64,000 nucleotides of DNA from Clostridia bacterium (GTDB lineage Bacteria; Bacillota; Clostridia; Christensenellales; Borkfalkiaceae), in the NCBI GenBank assembly GCA_017463325.1, contig JAFTPK010000011.1:62001-126000 (forward strand). Reading direction: 5' to 3'. The notes beneath the pieces are model-generated. The model did not search any database and was not told the DNA's origin. It saw nothing but the letters and a program-made list of their open reading frames with translations. Below are positions 52,953-61,321 of the stretch, piece by piece. The position numbers were made by a program, and so were the translations under genes. Numbering within the stretch: position 1 is the stretch's first letter; each line of letters begins with the position of its first letter.

Positions 52953-54275
52953 ATGGAGCTTAAAGTTTGTAAATTCGGCGGCACGTCCATGGCGGACGGC
53001 AACGTGATTTTAAACGCCGCAAAAATAGTTAGTGCGGACGTTTCTCGCCGCTACGTCGTTGTTTCCGCACCGGGAAAACGGTTTGGCGGCGACGTCAAAG
53101 TAACCGATCTTTTGATTGCTTTATACGACGCTTACGAGCGGGCGGATAGGGCAACGTTCGAGAAGGTTTTTGAAAAAATTGAAGGGCGTTTTCTCGGGAT
53201 TGAAAAAGAGCTTGGCAGCGATTTAAAAATGCGTAAGACGCTTGACACCGTTAAAAACGAGGTGCTCAGCGGGGCGGGGCGCGATTATTGCGTTTCTCGC
53301 GGCGAATTTCTTGCGGCGCAAATCATGTCCGAAATTCTCCACGTTCCGTTTGTGGACGCCACCGAGTTTGTGCGCTTTGACGAGCGAGGTATTTTAAAGG
53401 AAGAAACCTATTCTCTTGCCGCCCGTGTGCTTGCGAACTATCCGCGCGCGGTGATCCCCGGCTTTTACGGGCTGGGCGCGGACGGAAAGGTGAAAACCTT
53501 TTCCCGTGGAGGCGGGGATATTTCGGGGGCGGTGGTTGCGAGAGGGGTGAACGCCGACCTGTACGAGAACTGGACGGACGTCAGCGGCTTTTACGCGTGC
53601 GATCCACGGATTGTTGACGCGCCCAAGTGCATTGAAGAGCTTTCCTATCGCGAGCTTCGCGAGCTTTCGTACATGGGTGCCAACGTTTTGCACAGCGATT
53701 GCATTTTCCCCGTGAAGAGCGCAGGGATTCCCATTCGTATTTGTAATACCTTCCGTCCCGAAGACAAGGGGACGTATATCGTACCTGCGATCAAACGTCG
53801 CGTTGGCGATACGGTGGTTACAGGGATCGCGGGAAAGACGGGCTTTACTACGATCGGGATTGAAAAATCTATGATGAACGCGGAGATAGGGTTTGCAAGA
53901 AAGGTGCTTTCCGTCATTGAAAAGCACGGCGTTTCCTTGGAACACCTCCCCTCGGGGATCGACTCCATGTCTATCGTCATTGACAATACGTTTTTACAGG
54001 AAAAGGAGATCGAACGGATTGTCGAGGAGATTGAGGCGGCGGTTTCTCTCGATCGGATATATGTCCACGAAAACGTTGCATTGATTGCGACGGTGGGGCA
54101 CGGTATGGCGAAAAGTATCGGTACTTCGGCGCGGCTTTTCAAGGCTCTTTCCGAAGCGGGTATTAACGTCAATATGATCGACCAGGGTTCGAGTGAATTG
54201 AATATTATCGTTGGCGTGGACGCAAAAGATTGCAACGCTTGTATTCGAGCGATTTATCATGAATTTTTCAATTAG
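52953..54275 (+). CDS. lysC: aspartate kinase
   Basis: First step of lysine, threonine and methionine synthesis. 440 residues. KVCKFGGTSMADGNVI at 4-19 is the nucleotide site, FSRGGGDISGAVVARGV near 184-200 the aspartate and phosphate site, and two ACT domains occupy about 300-440 (GFTTIGIEKSMMNAEIGFAR and INVNMIDQGSSELNIIVGVD). GAGGGCG precedes ATG 52953. Monofunctional; no other pathway genes are adjacent. Confidence 0.94.
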   Translation: MELKVCKFGGTSMADGNVILNAAKIVSADVSRRYVVVSAPGKRFGGDVKVTDLLIALYDAYERADRATFEKVFEKIEGRFLGIEKELGSDLKMRKTLDTVKNEVLSGAGRDYCVSRGEFLAAQIMSEILHVPFVDATEFVRFDERGILKEETYSLAARVLANYPRAVIPGFYGLGADGKVKTFSRGGGDISGAVVARGVNADLYENWTDVSGFYACDPRIVDAPKCIEELSYRELRELSYMGANVLHSDCIFPVKSAGIPIRICNTFRPEDKGTYIVPAIKRRVGDTVVTGIAGKTGFTTIGIEKSMMNAEIGFARKVLSVIEKHGVSLEHLPSGIDSMSIVIDNTFLQEKEIERIVEEIEAAVSLDRIYVHENVALIATVGHGMAKSIGTSARLFKALSEAGINVNMIDQGSSELNIIVGVDAKDCNACIRAIYHEFFN

Positions 54276-54320
54276 CCATTACGAGAGCGGAGCAATTTTC
54301 AGTACTTAAAATCGGATTTA

Positions 54321-54337
54321 AATCATTTGTAATGATT
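54321..54337. promoter_or_regulatory. 7-bp inverted repeat before the hydrolase gene
   Basis: AATCATT, TGT, AATGATT, just ahead of the AAGGAG site and ATG 54352. Operator candidate, or an RNA hairpin shielding the leader. Confidence 0.4.
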
Positions 54338-54351
54338 AAGGAGATAGACAA

Positions 54352-55179
54352 ATGAAAGCAGTAACGGTTTCTTTAAAAGAAGAATACGGCATTTTTGGCG
54401 GGAAGCTTGATTGCTTGTCTTTGGACGATACTTTTCCCCGCGAGGGAGTAGAGTGGAAACGACCTATGGTGATCGTCGTTCCCGGCGGCGCTTACGCGCA
54501 CGTCAGCCCGAGAGAGGGGGAGGGGATTGCGGCACGCTTTTTGGCGCAAGGCTTTCACGTCGCCGTGCTCACCTATTCGGTTGTGGGCGAGGGAGCGAAA
54601 TACCCCGATCAATTGATCGAACTGGGGTGCGCCGTCGATTACGTGAAAAAGCACGCGAAAGAGCTGTACGTTGACCCCGAAGAGGTTTTCGTGATCGGTT
54701 TTTCGGCTGGCGGGCATTTGACTGCAAACCTTGCCGTTGAATACGCCTCCGTGTCACAAAAGGCGGGTTTCCCCGTCGATAGTAAGCCGACAGCTGTGGC
54801 ACTCGGCTATCCCGTGATTACGAATAAGACCAGTTATGGCGGCACGCATACCAACCTTTTGACGGGGTATAGCGACGAAAAAAAAGCGGAGCTTTTGAAA
54901 ACGCTCAACCTTGACGAGTCGGCGACGGACGCCACCGCGCCCACCTTTATTTGGACGACTGCCACCGATAATCTCGTACCTGCCGTCAACTCTTTGCGCT
55001 TTGCGACGGCACTTGCGGAAAAGGGCGTGACGTATGAATTACATATTTACCCCGAGGGGCAGCACGGGCTTTCAACGGGCGATTACGAGGTAAGCCCCGC
55101 TTGTCCCGATCGGCGTATCGGTAACTGGGTTGCGGAGTGCGTAGCTTTCTTCCGTCGTTTCACGAAAGAAAAATTTTAA
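54352..55179 (+). CDS. alpha/beta hydrolase, esterase of the acetylxylan-esterase-like group
   Basis: Cytoplasmic esterase, 275 residues, no signal peptide. VIVVPGGAYAHVSPREGEG near 41-59 is the oxyanion stretch, VIGFSAGGHLTANLA near 115-129 the nucleophile elbow with Ser, TATDNLVPAVNS near 203-214 the Asp and GQHGLSTGD near 237-245 the His. The pattern fits small esterases that deacetylate plant-derived or own-envelope sugars. Next comes a convergent deacetylase gene, but the link is only by location. Confidence 0.85.
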   Translation: MKAVTVSLKEEYGIFGGKLDCLSLDDTFPREGVEWKRPMVIVVPGGAYAHVSPREGEGIAARFLAQGFHVAVLTYSVVGEGAKYPDQLIELGCAVDYVKKHAKELYVDPEEVFVIGFSAGGHLTANLAVEYASVSQKAGFPVDSKPTAVALGYPVITNKTSYGGTHTNLLTGYSDEKKAELLKTLNLDESATDATAPTFIWTTATDNLVPAVNSLRFATALAEKGVTYELHIYPEGQHGLSTGDYEVSPACPDRRIGNWVAECVAFFRRFTKEKF

Positions 55180-55186
55180 AAAAAGC

Positions 55187-55216
55187 GAAAGGCGGGCATT
55201 TAGCCCGTCTTTTTTC
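55187..55216. terminator. bidirectional terminator between convergent genes
   Basis: GGCGGGC (55191-55197) with GCCCGTC (55203-55209) and T7 on plus; A-rich upstream gives Us on minus. The deacetylase stop codon lies within the loop. Confidence 0.75.
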
Positions 55217-56069
55217 GTGCCCGCGTATAGACGCCGCCCACGCGTAGCGGACAATCGTGGATCTTTGCCATTTGCGACACGGAAAGCACCTGAAAGCCCG
55301 CCGCTTTTAAATCGGGCAGTAATCGCTTTAACGCGTTCACCGTACTTTCATTGCCGTCGTGCATTAAGACGATTGCGCCGTCCGATTTTTGTGAAAAAAC
55401 CTGTTCATAAACGGCGTCCTCTCCCGGCTCCGTCCAGTCGAGCGTATCTATAAACCAGTCGATAATAGGCGTTTTTGCAAACGCTTTTACTCGCTCGTCA
55501 AGCTTTCCGTAAGGCGCGCGCAAAAGATGATAGTCCTTGCCGTCGATCCTTTTTAAAAACCGATCGTTCTCCTCGATTTCCCATAAAAGTTCTTCGTCTG
55601 AAATTTTCGTCAAATCTTTATGAGAGTAAGTGTGACTTGCCATTTCAAACCCTGCGGTAAAGGCCGCGCGAAGAGCGGTGATGGAATTCTCTCCTGCATA
55701 ACTGCCGTTGCAAAATACGCTGGCAAAGGCGGGACAATTGGGGTTTTCTTGATTGTAATTTAAAAACACGGAAACGATCCGTTCCAGCGTTTTTCCCGGG
55801 GCGTCGTCGAAAGTAAAAGCGATATGGTTTTTCTTTTTATTTACTTGACTTACGTCCACGTCGTCTAACGGCCAAAGCTCGCCTTTAACGGGGGCAGGTA
55901 CGAGTTCATTGAAATCGTCTTGCTTAGGGAGAGGATAGGGAGCGGGGGCAGGTACGGATTCAAGGGGCAGGGTAGGGGATTTTGGCTGCGGTGTAGCGGA
56001 ACAGGAAGCAAAAAGGAAAGGGGCAAGTACGAAAATAAAGGCTTTTTTAATGGAAATACGCATATTCAT
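55200..56069 (-). CDS. polysaccharide deacetylase lipoprotein (NodB homology)
   Basis: 289 residues from ATG at 56069; the frame is open further but the N-terminus chosen gives a lipoprotein signal, RISIKKAFIFVLAPFLFASC, with the lipobox Cys near 20. A Pro-rich linker follows (VPAPAPYPLP and VPAPVK). NodB motifs: FTFDDAPGKT near 84-93 with both Asp, SHTYSHKDL near 144-152 with the metal His pair, RAPYGKLD near 178-185, IDTLDWTEPG and VLMHDGNES. It probably trims N-acetyl groups from peptidoglycan or another glycan outside the membrane. Confidence 0.88.
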   Translation of the reverse strand: MNMRISIKKAFIFVLAPFLFASCSATPQPKSPTLPLESVPAPAPYPLPKQDDFNELVPAPVKGELWPLDDVDVSQVNKKKNHIAFTFDDAPGKTLERIVSVFLNYNQENPNCPAFASVFCNGSYAGENSITALRAAFTAGFEMASHTYSHKDLTKISDEELLWEIEENDRFLKRIDGKDYHLLRAPYGKLDERVKAFAKTPIIDWFIDTLDWTEPGEDAVYEQVFSQKSDGAIVLMHDGNESTVNALKRLLPDLKAAGFQVLSVSQMAKIHDCPLRVGGVYTRARKKTG

Positions 56070-56111
56070 AGTGTCCGATTTTTGGTCGGTTTTTATGTGT
56101 TCGTTTTTTTC

Positions 56112-56140
56112 TTGACAAAATATGGCGAGGGTGATATAAT
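56112..56140 (+). promoter_or_regulatory. consensus extended -10 promoter of the NahK-like gene
   Basis: TTGACA (56112-56117), 17-base spacer, TGA-TATAAT (-10 at 56135-56140), a perfect match. The minus strand has TTGTCA at 56118-56113 with TAAAAA 17 bases on, a possible overlapping divergent promoter for the deacetylase. Confidence 0.9.
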
Positions 56141-56173
56141 AATAGGGAGCAAATAAGAGGAGTAAGGGAAGAA

Positions 56174-57283
56174 ATGATGACTGTGGAAGAAAAACGGCTT
56201 CGTGCCGTCGTGGCAAGCTTTGAGTTCGAGGGGGAGTTTCGCCATTACGAGCTGATTGAAAGCGGCCATATCAACACCACGTATAAGGTGTTTGTGGAGC
56301 GGCACGGCGAGTTGAAGGATTATATCGTTCAGCGGCTGAACACCTACGTATTTAAAAATCCCGAGGCGGTAATGAAAAATATTGCGGGCGTTACGGAGTT
56401 TATCCGCGCGAAAATCAAGGCGACGGGGGTCAGCGCGAAACGCTACGTATTACACTATGCAAAGACGGCTGAGGGGCAGTATTACACGATTTTGCCCGAC
56501 GGTGGTTTTTGGCGGTGCTGTCGTTTTATCGACGGATCAAAATCCTTTCTTTTCCCCGAAACGGAAAGGATCGTCGAGGAATCGGGAAAGGCGTTCGGCG
56601 AATTTCAGCGTCATCTTTCCGATTATCCCGTAAAGGATTTAGAAATCGTCATTCCCCATTTCCATAACACGGTAATGCGCTACGAAACCTTTAAGCAATC
56701 GGTGCAAGCGAATACGGCGAAGCGCCGAGTGTGGGTGGAAGAGGAGATCGAGGGTTACCTTGCGTTGGAAGAAATTGCGACGAGACTATATAAAATGCAA
56801 CGAAAAGGGGAGCTGCCTCTTCGCGTGACGCACAACGATACCAAGACAAGCAACGTTCTTTTTGACGAGGAAACAGGGGAGTATTTGTCGGTGATCGACC
56901 TTGATACGGTTATGCCCGGGCTAGTGGCGTTTGATTTTGGCGACGCGATCCGTATTGCGGCAAACACGGGTGCGGAGGACGAAAAGGACTTGACGAAAGT
57001 CAACGTCGATATGGGAAAATTCGAGGCGTTCACGCGCGGTTTTGTTGGAAAGGCGGGTCCGCTTTTAACGGAAAACGAAAAATCGACGCTTGCGCTCGGC
57101 GCGATCGCCATGACGGTGGAATGCGGTATGCGTTTCCTCACCGATTATTTGGACGGGGATAAGTATTTCAAGGTGCATTATGCCGAGCAAAATCTTGTAC
57201 GGGCGCGGTGCCATTTAGTACTTGCGCAAAAAATGATCGAGCGGCTTGATGAAATGCAGGCGATCGTTGAAAAATACTGTTAA
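56174..57283 (+). CDS. phosphotransferase enzyme family protein, NahK-like
   Basis: 369 residues of the aminoglycoside phosphotransferase fold, closest in pattern to N-acetylhexosamine 1-kinase. ESGHINTTYKVFV near 29-41 is the glycine-loop equivalent, YIVQRLNTYVFKNPEAVMKN near 50-69 a NahK-like signature with its Lys and Asn, RVTHNDTKTSNVLFD near 217-231 the catalytic Brenner motif with Asp, and VIDLDTVMPG near 238-247 the metal Asp. It would phosphorylate a sugar such as GlcNAc or GalNAc; substrate not provable from sequence. Confidence 0.85.
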   Translation: MMTVEEKRLRAVVASFEFEGEFRHYELIESGHINTTYKVFVERHGELKDYIVQRLNTYVFKNPEAVMKNIAGVTEFIRAKIKATGVSAKRYVLHYAKTAEGQYYTILPDGGFWRCCRFIDGSKSFLFPETERIVEESGKAFGEFQRHLSDYPVKDLEIVIPHFHNTVMRYETFKQSVQANTAKRRVWVEEEIEGYLALEEIATRLYKMQRKGELPLRVTHNDTKTSNVLFDEETGEYLSVIDLDTVMPGLVAFDFGDAIRIAANTGAEDEKDLTKVNVDMGKFEAFTRGFVGKAGPLLTENEKSTLALGAIAMTVECGMRFLTDYLDGDKYFKVHYAEQNLVRARCHLVLAQKMIERLDEMQAIVEKYC

Positions 57284-57287
57284 AAAT

Positions 57288-57321
57288 AAAACGCGCGGCT
57301 TTCCCAAGCCGCGCGTTTTTT
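57288..57321. terminator. strong bidirectional terminator
   Basis: ACGCGCGGCTT, TCCC, AAGCCGCGCGT with A4 and T6 flanks (57288-57321). It ends both the NahK-like gene and the minus-strand micro-protein. Confidence 0.92.
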
Positions 57322-57410
57322 CATTCTCTACGCACTTTAAAAAGTGCCATAAACAGTACGCCCACGTTAGAGCCAAGTAAAAATCCTATCAAAATACCCA
57401 ACCAAAACAT
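57321..57410 (-). CDS. DUF3789-like micro-protein, single TM
   Basis: 29 residues, ATG at 57410, TGA at 57321-57323, preceded by GAGGTG. The sequence is one membrane helix and a basic tail (MFWLGILIGFLLGSNVGVLF then MALFKVRRE), matching the tiny DUF3789 family found in Firmicutes. Function unknown. It shares the downstream terminator with the plus-strand gene, which supports it. Confidence 0.65.
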   Translation of the reverse strand: MFWLGILIGFLLGSNVGVLFMALFKVRRE

Positions 57411-57534
57411 AATTTCACCTCGCTCTTTTTCTATTGCCCAAAGGGACGTTTTTTATACATTATATGAAAAAATCCCAAAAAACTTGCACGCCTGCCCGTT
57501 TGGGGAAAATATACTGAAAGGGGGAGGGCACGGT

Positions 57535-58209
57535 ATGCGGGTTTGTTTCGTGAGTAGAGGAAGTATTGAGGAGCAATTTTCTTCGCTTTGCGCGTTGGAG
57601 GCGGCGGACTTGTACGTTTGCGGTTTTCAGTCGCTTGGCGAGGTGAGCTACGAGCGGGAGTTGAGAGGGGATACGCGCCATTTCGAGCGCGTCGCGTCGC
57701 TTTCGGGCACGCTGCGTTCGGTGGTCGTGTGCGGCTGTATCACCGACGCGAAGGGCTTTAAGCGCAAGTCGGCGGTGGTGGCGGAAAACGGCAAAATTCT
57801 TGGTGTGTCCGATATGACGAACGTTCTTGATGGCGAGGTGGGGAGCGGTGCCGCGCTCAAAGTATATGAAACGGGCAAGGGGAGGCTTGGGGTAATCGTT
57901 GCGGAGGATTTATTCTTTCCCGAGGTGGCGAAAACGTTGACGGCCTGCGGGAGCGATTTGCTCGTTTGTCCGTACGCGGGCGTGAGCGGGAATTTAGAGG
58001 GGACACTTGCCCGCGCGCACGCCTTTTGTTACGGCGCGCCCGTTTGTCTTTGCGGCGTGGGGTATTCGACGATCGCTTTAACGGACGGGAGCGTTGCGTT
58101 TGCAAGCCCTGAAAGTCCCGCGCGGTTTGCCTTTCAAGGGGCGAAAGAATACCACCTTGTGGAAACGAGGCGGCGGGGATTTTATAAGCCACCCAAAAAA
58201 GAATACTGA
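57535..58209 (+). CDS. nitrilase-superfamily protein lacking catalytic residues
   Basis: 224 residues from ATG 57535, with GGGGGAGGG upstream. The carbon-nitrogen hydrolase fold is recognisable: KSAVVAENGKILGVSDM near 81-97, RLGVIVAEDLFFPEVAKTL near 121-139 and GSDLLVCPYAGVSG near 143-156. Active nitrilases carry Glu, Lys and Cys; here the position in (I)C-x-D-x-x-FPE is Ala, and the usual RK-H-LF after GKILG is VSDMTN, so Lys is missing too. It is probably an inactive homologue with a binding or regulatory role. Convergent with smpB. Confidence 0.7.
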   Translation: MRVCFVSRGSIEEQFSSLCALEAADLYVCGFQSLGEVSYERELRGDTRHFERVASLSGTLRSVVVCGCITDAKGFKRKSAVVAENGKILGVSDMTNVLDGEVGSGAALKVYETGKGRLGVIVAEDLFFPEVAKTLTACGSDLLVCPYAGVSGNLEGTLARAHAFCYGAPVCLCGVGYSTIALTDGSVAFASPESPARFAFQGAKEYHLVETRRRGFYKPPKKEY

Positions 58210-58220
58210 CGGCGCAAGCA

Positions 58221-58253
58221 AAAAACGGGCGGTTAAAAACCTGCCCGTTTAAT
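58221..58253. terminator. terminator between convergent genes (mainly smpB)
   Basis: AAACGGGC (58223-58230) with GCCCGTTT (58243-58250) and inner GGTT/AACC; six Us follow on the minus strand. The smpB stop codon is in the loop. Confidence 0.75.
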
Positions 58254-58685
58254 TTCTCTGTCCGTTTGACGCTTGACGTCGCGTTCGGCAATCGTCTGTT
58301 TTTTATCGTAGGTGTGTTTCCCTTTACACAGAGCGACTTCCATTTTGACAAGTGCGCCTTTGAAATAGAGTTTGAGGGGAACGAGGGTGTAGCCTTGACG
58401 GTTGATTTTTCCTGCGATCTTGGCGATCTCGCTTTTATGCAGAAGCAATTTTCTGTCCTTGCGGGTATCGGCGGTGGAAAACGCGTCCGAATGCTCGTAG
58501 CGGGCAATGTGCATATTTTTCACGGACACTTCGCCTCCACGAATGAAACAAAAGCAATCGTTCATATTTACCGCGCCATCGCGTAGCGATTTGATTTCGT
58601 TGCCTTCGAGGATAATCCCCGCTTCGTATTTTTCTTCGATAAAATATTCAAAGCTTGCGCTTTTGTTTACGGCAATAATCTTCAT
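58233..58685 (-). CDS. smpB: SsrA-binding protein
   Basis: Partner of tmRNA in rescuing stalled ribosomes. ATG 58685 overlaps the rnr stop (ATGA), which sets the start; 150 residues. KIIAVNKSASFEYFIEEKYE near 2-21, GIILEGNEIKSLRDGAVNM near 23-41, ARYEHSDAFSTADTRKDRKL near 61-80 and the basic C-tail TYDKKQTIAERDVKRQTDRE near 125-144. rnr-smpB is the standard order; the ssrA gene itself is not in the window. Confidence 0.96.
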   Translation of the reverse strand: MKIIAVNKSASFEYFIEEKYEAGIILEGNEIKSLRDGAVNMNDCFCFIRGGEVSVKNMHIARYEHSDAFSTADTRKDRKLLLHKSEIAKIAGKINRQGYTLVPLKLYFKGALVKMEVALCKGKHTYDKKQTIAERDVKRQTDREIKRAGF

Positions 58686-60802
58686 ATAGTTTTCGTTTTC
58701 TCCTCGCTGCATTTTTCAAGGAGGGTAAATTGCGTCCTCCGTCTGTAAAAATCCACGTCGGCGACTTGCACTCTCACTCGTTCGCCGATGGAATAGCTCT
58801 CTTTTGTCCCCTTTAATAAAAACCGTTCGGGGATATGCTCGAAATTGCCAAGCAAGCTTTCAATGGGAATAAATCCCTCGACGGCAAAGGGCAGCTCGGC
58901 GAATAAGCCGTAGGCAGTCACGCCTGAAATTACGGCGTCGTATTCCTCGCCGATTCGTTCGCTCATATACATAGCGGCGTACAGGGCGTCCACCTCCCGT
59001 TCGGCCTCTTGCGCAACTCTTTCTCGATCAGAGGATTTTGCGGCAGCCTCCTCCACGAAATTTCCGTATTTTCCCACGGCATCGGCGTACCCGCCCGCAA
59101 GCACCTCTTTGATGATGCGGTGAATACAAAGATCGGGATAACGGCGAATGGGGGAGGTGAAATGGCAGTAGCACTTACTTGCCAGCCCGAAATGTCCGAC
59201 GTTCTCGGGGGAATAGCGCGCCTTTTGCATAGAACGGAGCATGACGCGGTTGAGCACGCCGTACACGGGTAATTCTTCCGCGGACTTTAATAAATTTTGA
59301 TAGTGGTAGGGCATTACCTCGTCGGCGGGGAAACGGGCGTTTAAGCCAAGATTTTGTGCAAACGCGCGGAAAGCACTCGCCTTTTCCTCGTTCGGCTTTT
59401 CGTGGATACGGTAAATAAAGGGCGCCTCAATGGATGCCATATATTCCGCCACCGTTTCGTTGGCAAGCACCATAAATGCCTCAATGATCTCGTGGGAAAA
59501 TTCTCGCTTGGCGTCGGGAATAACAATCTCGTCCTCTTGTAGCATAATTTTGGCCTCTTTCACGTCGAGGGAAACGCTTCCCTTGGCAGCACGCACCGAC
59601 TTTAAAAGGCGGGTAAGATCGGAAAACGAGGCTACCATGTCTTGAACGTCGGCATATTTTTGGACGGTTTCCGCGTCGCCGTCAAGCAGTTTCGTTACCT
59701 CGGTGTAGGTCATACGGTGGGTGGAACGAATCACCCCTTGGACAATCTCGCTATCCACCACGGCGCCTTTTGGATTGATGCGCATCAGACAGGAAAGGGT
59801 AAGGCGATCCTCCCCCTCGTTGAGCGAACAAATGCCGTTGGATAAAGCGCGGGGCAGCATGGGTAGAACGCGGTCGGGAAAATAGACGCTCGTACCGCGC
59901 GCAAGCGCTTCCTTGTCAAGTGCGCTGCGATATTTGACGTAATGGGTAACGTCGGCAATATGCACGCCGAGCAGATAGTCCTTGCCGATCCTCTCTACGG
60001 AAACGGCGTCGTCAATATCGCGAGTGTCCTCGCCGTCGATGGTGACGATCAGCTTATCGCGAAAATCCCTGCGCCCCGAAAGCTCGGCAGGGCTAATGCC
60101 TTTTGCCGCCTGTTTTTCCGCCTCCTTTTCCACGGCAGCGGGAAATTCCTCGCGTAGAGAAAAAGAACGGATAATGGACAGCTCTTCGGCAAAAAAGTCG
60201 TCCTCCTCGCCAAGCACCTCGACGATCACGCCGCCGGGGGATTTACGCTCGGGATAGTCGGTGATACGCGCCACCGCTTTGACGCCCGAGGGAATGGAAA
60301 AACAATCGTGCAGAGGGATATAGATATCGGAGGAAAAGCGTTTTTCGTCGGGGGTCAAATAGCCCGCGCGGCGATCCTTAGTAAAGGTGCCAACGATCTC
60401 CTTATATCCTCTTTCGAGAATTTTGACTACCTGCGCCTCGTCGCCTTTTTCGCCGTATACGCGCTCGGCAAGTACCTTATCGCCGTGGTAGGCGCCGTGA
60501 AGAGCCTTGGGCGGGAGGAAAAAATCACCGTCGTAAAGCTCCTTGTCGTCGGGCACGAGAAAGCCAAAGCCCCGCTCGTTGCCGTTGACGGTGCCGCAAA
60601 TCAGGCCGAGCTGTTTCGCCGTGCCGTATTTTCCCTCGGGAGAAAGGTAGATGGCCTCCTCCTTACAAAGTTCGTCCAAAACGGCTTGCAAGCGTTTTTT
60701 CTCTTTGTAGGGGATTCCTAGAATTTTACAGATTTCGGTGACGGTTTTCCCGCCGATCGAGCCTTGAAGAAAGGCGTCGAGAAGAGTTTGTTTTGCGCTC
60801 AT
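58682..60802 (-). CDS. rnr: ribonuclease R
   Basis: 3'-5' exoribonuclease degrading structured RNA and acting with SmpB-tmRNA. 706 residues: HTH (1-60), cold-shock domains (about 65-215, RGFGFLVPDDKELYDGDFFL), RNB catalytic domain (about 245-575, with DGEDTRDIDDA at 256-266 carrying the metal Asp residues and HFTSPIRRYPDL), and the C-terminal S1 domain (about 620-700). CGGAGG at about 60807-60812 precedes ATG 60802. Upstream on its strand is a terminator after secG, so it may rely on read-through. Confidence 0.95.
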   Translation of the reverse strand: MSAKQTLLDAFLQGSIGGKTVTEICKILGIPYKEKKRLQAVLDELCKEEAIYLSPEGKYGTAKQLGLICGTVNGNERGFGFLVPDDKELYDGDFFLPPKALHGAYHGDKVLAERVYGEKGDEAQVVKILERGYKEIVGTFTKDRRAGYLTPDEKRFSSDIYIPLHDCFSIPSGVKAVARITDYPERKSPGGVIVEVLGEEDDFFAEELSIIRSFSLREEFPAAVEKEAEKQAAKGISPAELSGRRDFRDKLIVTIDGEDTRDIDDAVSVERIGKDYLLGVHIADVTHYVKYRSALDKEALARGTSVYFPDRVLPMLPRALSNGICSLNEGEDRLTLSCLMRINPKGAVVDSEIVQGVIRSTHRMTYTEVTKLLDGDAETVQKYADVQDMVASFSDLTRLLKSVRAAKGSVSLDVKEAKIMLQEDEIVIPDAKREFSHEIIEAFMVLANETVAEYMASIEAPFIYRIHEKPNEEKASAFRAFAQNLGLNARFPADEVMPYHYQNLLKSAEELPVYGVLNRVMLRSMQKARYSPENVGHFGLASKCYCHFTSPIRRYPDLCIHRIIKEVLAGGYADAVGKYGNFVEEAAAKSSDRERVAQEAEREVDALYAAMYMSERIGEEYDAVISGVTAYGLFAELPFAVEGFIPIESLLGNFEHIPERFLLKGTKESYSIGERVRVQVADVDFYRRRTQFTLLEKCSEEKTKTI

Positions 60803-60810
60803 AGTTCCTC

Positions 60811-60850
60811 CGAAGAAAAAGAAAGGGCGGCAAATAGAATATGCCGCCCG
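60811..60850 (-). terminator. terminator between secG and rnr
   Basis: On the minus strand GGGCGGCA, nine-base loop, TGCCGCCC (60849-60825) then TTTC and a T-rich run. It would reduce secG transcription into rnr. Confidence 0.75.
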
Positions 60851-60869
60851 ACGTATTTTTGCTTTGGTA

Positions 60870-61169
60870 TTAGCCCCAGATCGCCGCGTTATAGGGTACG
60901 ACGAAGAAGATCACGGAGAAGATGAGAAGAATGACAAGACAAACGATCGTCCATTTCTTCATTCTTGCTTCGATAGATTTTCCTTTATTCTTACCGAAGA
61001 AAGTTTCGGAAGAACCGCCGAGGGCGTTAATGCCCGTCGAGTTACCGGGTTGCATCAATACTAACAGGATCGCGGCAAGTGCGGCAAGCGCCATGACGAC
61101 GATACAGGTGACGGAAATTACGGTACGGAGGGCGTTCATTCCCTCGCTGATCAACAAATTATACAACAT
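60870..61169 (-). CDS. secG: preprotein translocase subunit SecG
   Basis: Small SecYEG partner with two TM segments (about 15-38 and 72-93) joined by LMQPGNSTGINALGGSSETFFGK, the diagnostic glycine-rich loop. 99 residues from ATG 61169, with AAGGA upstream; an internal ATG at 61139 is possible, preceded by AGCGAGGGA but too close. It lies between gpmI and rnr as in other Firmicutes. Confidence 0.92.
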   Translation of the reverse strand: MLYNLLISEGMNALRTVISVTCIVVMALAALAAILLVLMQPGNSTGINALGGSSETFFGKNKGKSIEARMKKWTIVCLVILLIFSVIFFVVPYNAAIWG

Positions 61170-61213
61170 ATTCGTTTTTATCCTTTATAACATTTTTTCT
61201 AAGATACTCAAAA

Positions 61214-61242
61214 AGTATACCATACTCTGAAAAATATCGCAA
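61214..61242 (-). promoter_or_regulatory. extended -10 promoter of secG
   Basis: On the minus strand TTGCGA (61242-61237), 17-base spacer, TGG-TATACT (-10 at 61219-61214). Confidence 0.8.
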
Positions 61243-61274
61243 GTGTTTTTAGGGGCTTTTCTAATTTTTTCATA

Positions 61275-61316
61275 GAAAAAAATGATCTGAGGGAAAAACC
61301 GTCGGATCATTTTTTG
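61275..61316 (-). terminator. terminator after gpmI
   Basis: On the minus strand AATGATC and GATCATT arms flanked by A6 and T6, with a GACGG/CCCTC inner pairing. It closes the glycolytic operon. Confidence 0.8.
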
Positions 61317-61321
61317 CGTTT

